Assembly (NCBI GenBank): GCA_013336035.1
Contig: JAAXUL010000325.1
Span: forward strand, 1-8,109
DNA length: 8,109 nucleotides
Source: Chloroflexales bacterium
GTDB taxonomy: Bacteria; Chloroflexota; Chloroflexia; Chloroflexales; Chloroflexaceae
Direction: 5' to 3'
In this document: one piece after another, positions 5,935 through 8,109 of the stretch
How the letters are laid out: each line of letters begins with the position of its first letter
Position numbering within the stretch: the first letter of the stretch is position 1
The notes under the pieces: generated by a model
The model's database searches: none
The model's input: the letters and a program-made list of their open reading frames with translations, nothing else
What the model was told of the DNA's origin: nothing
Made by a program: the position numbers and the translations under genes

Positions 5935-5964
5935 TTGACAATCGTAATGGCCAGCCCTTATAGT
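5935..5964 (+). promoter_or_regulatory. Near-consensus sigma-70 promoter of the VanW gene
   Basis: A perfect -35 TTGACA (5935-5940) and a -10 TATAGT (5959-5964, five of six consensus bases) are separated by 18 bases in the only AT-rich part of the 5873-6016 spacer. A start near 5971 would give a leader of about 45 nt before the GTG at 6017. This is the best-formed promoter in the window and implies that the VanW gene is transcribed on its own. No hairpin terminator is obvious between the amidohydrolase stop and this site. Confidence 0.7.
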
Positions 5965-6016
5965 TGCTAAAGCAAATTTCAACTTGCTCGCGCATGCGGC
6001 TGCTCAGGAGGTCCTG

Positions 6017-8095
6017 GTGTCGGTTGAGCATCTTTCACCACTCGGCCCATCGGCAAATAGCGCGCCCGCTCCCAACGCACGCACCCCCCAGCGTCGCACG
6101 CGGCGCCTCTGGGTTGGCCTGATCGCTTCCGCGCTGCTTGCGGTTATCGCGGCCAGCGTGGGCCTCTACGCCGTCGACCGCAACTACGCCGGTCGAATCT
6201 ACCCGAACGTCTCTGTCCGGGGTGTCGCTGTCGGCGAGCTGACCGAGGCTGAGGCCCGCCAGGCCATCGAGCAGCGCTTCGCGTCCTTCCTCGCCCAGCC
6301 CGTCACCCTCGCCTACGCCGACCGCGCCTGGACGCCCACGCTCGCCGAGCTGGGCGTGCGGCTCGAGATCGACCGCGCCGTCGAGTCGGCTCTGGCCGCC
6401 GGCCGCCGCCACGGCATCTTTGCGAACCTGCGCGAGGTCCTGGCGGTCTACCAAAATGGCCTCGAGCTGCCGCTCCACATGACGGTTGACCAGCAGGCTA
6501 TGCAGGCCTACATCCTCGCCCGCGTGGCCGAGGTCGACCAGCCCGCGGTTGACGCGTCCCTGACCCTGAACGGCGCCTCGATCACAACCGCCCCCGCCGT
6601 CGCGGGACAGCAGGTCCTGATCGCCGATACGCTCCAGGAGATTACGGCGGCCCTCCAGGGCCTCGACCCGCAGATTATCACCCTGCGCACTCGCGAGCTA
6701 CAGCCCCGTCTCAGCGACGCGGCCGTCCGCGAGGCCCAGGCCGCGATCTCTACCATCCTTGCCGGCCCGCTCACCCTTTTGGTCGAGGGCCAGGACGAGC
6801 CTTTCGTCTGGTCGCTCGCGGATCTGGCCAGCCTTGTGCGCGCCGAGCGCGTGGCCGGCAGCTCCGGCGACACGCTGGCCGTTAGCGTCGACCAGGCCCG
6901 GATCGGCGAGAAGCTGGCCGCTCTGGCCACCGCCACCGAGGTCAAGGGCAAGCACCCCCGGGTTGACTGGAACAACGGCGACCTGCGTATCATCAAGGCT
7001 GGCACCCCTGGCCAGCGCATCGATGAGCAGCGCGCCGTCAAGCTGCTCCTGGCGGCCCTTGGGCAGCCCGCCGCCGCCCGCAAGCTGACCCTGCCCCTGC
7101 GCGTCGTGCCCTCGCCCGTCACCGCCGCTAACCTCGGCCAGCTCGGCATCAGCGAGCTGCTCTCGTCCGGGCGCAGCGACTTTAGCGGCTCGGCCGCCTA
7201 CAGGGTCACCAATATCAAGGCCGGGATGAAGCTGCTCCACGGCATCCTGGTCGCGCCCGGCGATGAGTTCTCGTTCAACAATAGCGTCGGCAGCATCGAC
7301 CCGTCGAATGGCTTCGTCGAGGGCTACGCGATCGTCAAGAACCGCACCCAGCTCGAGTGGGGCGGCGGCATCTGCCAGGACTCGACCACGATGTTCCGGG
7401 CCGCCTTCTGGGCCGGCCTGCCGATCACCGAGCGCTGGGGCCACTCGTTCTATATCAGCTGGTACGACAAGCATGCCTTCGCCTCGTACGGCAACGGCCC
7501 CGGCATGGACGCCACGATCTTTACTGGCGCCCTCGACCTCAAGTTCCTCAACGACACCGGCAACTGGCTGCTCATCCAGACTCTGACCAACGGCAGCACT
7601 GCCGAGGTGCGCATCTATGGGACCAGCGACGGCCGCAAGGTCTCGCTGATCGGCCCCACGACTACCGACCGCGTGCCAGCGCCCTCCCAGCCGGTCTATG
7701 TCGCTGAGCCGCGGCGCCCCCACGGCAGCCCGCGCCAGAGCGACACCGCCCGCGGCGGGATGACGATCGAGTTTACACGCGTGATCGAGCGTGATGGCCA
7801 GGTGGTTGAGCGCCGCCCCTTCGAGACGAAGTTCAAGCCCTGGCCCAACATCTTCGAGGTCAACCCGGCCGACCTGGGCCCCGACGGGAAGCCCCTCCCC
7901 CAGGCTACGCCTACGGTCGACCCGCTGCTGGCACCCACGCCCGACCCGGCCGCGCCGCAGCCCGCGCCGTCCGCCGAGCCCGGCGCTCAGCCCGAGCCCG
8001 GCGCTCAGCCCGCCCCGGCCCCAGAGCCGCCGCCCGCGCCGCAGCCCGAGCCGCCGCCCTCTACAGGCGAGCAGCCCCCGCAGCCGGAGGGGTAG
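6017..8095 (+). CDS. VanW family protein, membrane-anchored, proline-rich C-terminus
   Basis: This 692-residue protein is predicted to be tethered by one N-terminal membrane helix (about 32-53) after a basic stretch (QRRTRR), with the rest outside the cell. Next comes a PG_binding_4-like domain (about 60-170, beginning YPNVSVRGVAVGELTEAEA). A second, divergent copy is likely at about 232-350. The VanW domain (about 388-535) has the family hallmark GGGICQDSTTMFRAAFWAGL (449-468) followed by ERWGHS (472-477). A G5-like strand segment (about 578-615, ending KPWPNIFEV) follows. The tail (from about 628) is Pro/Ala/Glu-rich, with a tandem EPGAQP repeat. VanW occurs in some vancomycin-resistance clusters, but its biochemical role is unknown and this is not evidence of resistance. 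A cell-envelope role is inferred from the domains. Start GTG 6017 follows AGGAGGT (6006-6012) by 4 bases; a TTG at 5984 is possible but lacks a site. Confidence 0.93.
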   Translation: MSVEHLSPLGPSANSAPAPNARTPQRRTRRLWVGLIASALLAVIAASVGLYAVDRNYAGRIYPNVSVRGVAVGELTEAEARQAIEQRFASFLAQPVTLAYADRAWTPTLAELGVRLEIDRAVESALAAGRRHGIFANLREVLAVYQNGLELPLHMTVDQQAMQAYILARVAEVDQPAVDASLTLNGASITTAPAVAGQQVLIADTLQEITAALQGLDPQIITLRTRELQPRLSDAAVREAQAAISTILAGPLTLLVEGQDEPFVWSLADLASLVRAERVAGSSGDTLAVSVDQARIGEKLAALATATEVKGKHPRVDWNNGDLRIIKAGTPGQRIDEQRAVKLLLAALGQPAAARKLTLPLRVVPSPVTAANLGQLGISELLSSGRSDFSGSAAYRVTNIKAGMKLLHGILVAPGDEFSFNNSVGSIDPSNGFVEGYAIVKNRTQLEWGGGICQDSTTMFRAAFWAGLPITERWGHSFYISWYDKHAFASYGNGPGMDATIFTGALDLKFLNDTGNWLLIQTLTNGSTAEVRIYGTSDGRKVSLIGPTTTDRVPAPSQPVYVAEPRRPHGSPRQSDTARGGMTIEFTRVIERDGQVVERRPFETKFKPWPNIFEVNPADLGPDGKPLPQATPTVDPLLAPTPDPAAPQPAPSAEPGAQPEPGAQPAPAPEPPPAPQPEPPPSTGEQPPQPEG
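7976..8011 (+). repeat. Perfect 18-bp tandem repeat, two copies, in the VanW tail
   Basis: Two identical 18-bp units, 7976-7993 and 7994-8011, encode EPGAQP twice (residues 654-665) in the Pro-rich C-terminal tail. The nucleotide identity is perfect, which suggests a recent duplication by slippage rather than constraint on the protein alone. Copy number may vary between strains. Confidence 0.9.
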
Positions 8096-8109
8096 GGATC
8101 TCGGCTAGC

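Noticed and set aside
6698..7723. A 341-codon open frame antisense to the VanW gene.
   Set aside because: It is an antisense shadow caused by high GC and codon bias, with no recognisable domain.
6017..8095. Vancomycin resistance gene.
   Set aside because: VanW domains are widespread in bacteria without van clusters. No vanR/S/H/A/X genes are present, so resistance should not be inferred.

Overview
The window is high-GC bacterial chromosome with a strong bias toward codons ending in C or G. The gene content best fits a filamentous or phototrophic Chloroflexi-type bacterium (class Chloroflexia). It combines a single-RRM RNA-binding protein of the cyanobacterial/Chloroflexi kind, a BdbC/DsbB-type disulfide oxidoreductase, a large soluble hybrid histidine kinase, an M20D amidohydrolase and a membrane-anchored VanW protein. 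The taxonomic call is inference from family content and composition, because no rRNA or other marker gene is present. I see no phage, insertion sequence, CRISPR array, tRNA or rRNA.

Layout. Positions 1-854 hold no confident gene. There is one possible small + strand reading frame (187-462) behind a promoter-like site, then a structured leader that probably belongs to the RRM gene (855-1166). A long perfect-stem hairpin (1206-1243) closes the RRM gene. An unrecognised 103-residue protein follows (1306-1617, +). It converges on dsbB/bdbC (1735-2334, -), with a hairpin between the two that could terminate both. dsbB diverges from a 723-residue GAF-PAS-histidine kinase-receiver protein (2459-4630, +). 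Then come an M20D peptidase/amidohydrolase (4685-5872, +) and, behind a near-consensus sigma-70 promoter, a VanW-family surface protein (6017-8095, +).

How the parts relate. Most genes look like independent housekeeping or accessory units rather than one pathway. The kinase and the amidohydrolase are only 54 nt apart, but a promoter-like site in that gap suggests the amidohydrolase can be transcribed separately. dsbB and VanW both act at or outside the membrane. The kinase is predicted to be cytoplasmic and has no adjacent HPt or output regulator. A recurring extended -10 motif (TGG followed by TATACT, TATGCT or TAGAAT) marks four putative promoters.

I did not find a convincing new multi-gene system. 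The most interesting items are the very stable UGCG-tetraloop hairpin abutting the ribosome-binding site of the RRM gene, the unassigned small proteins, and the orphan hybrid kinase.
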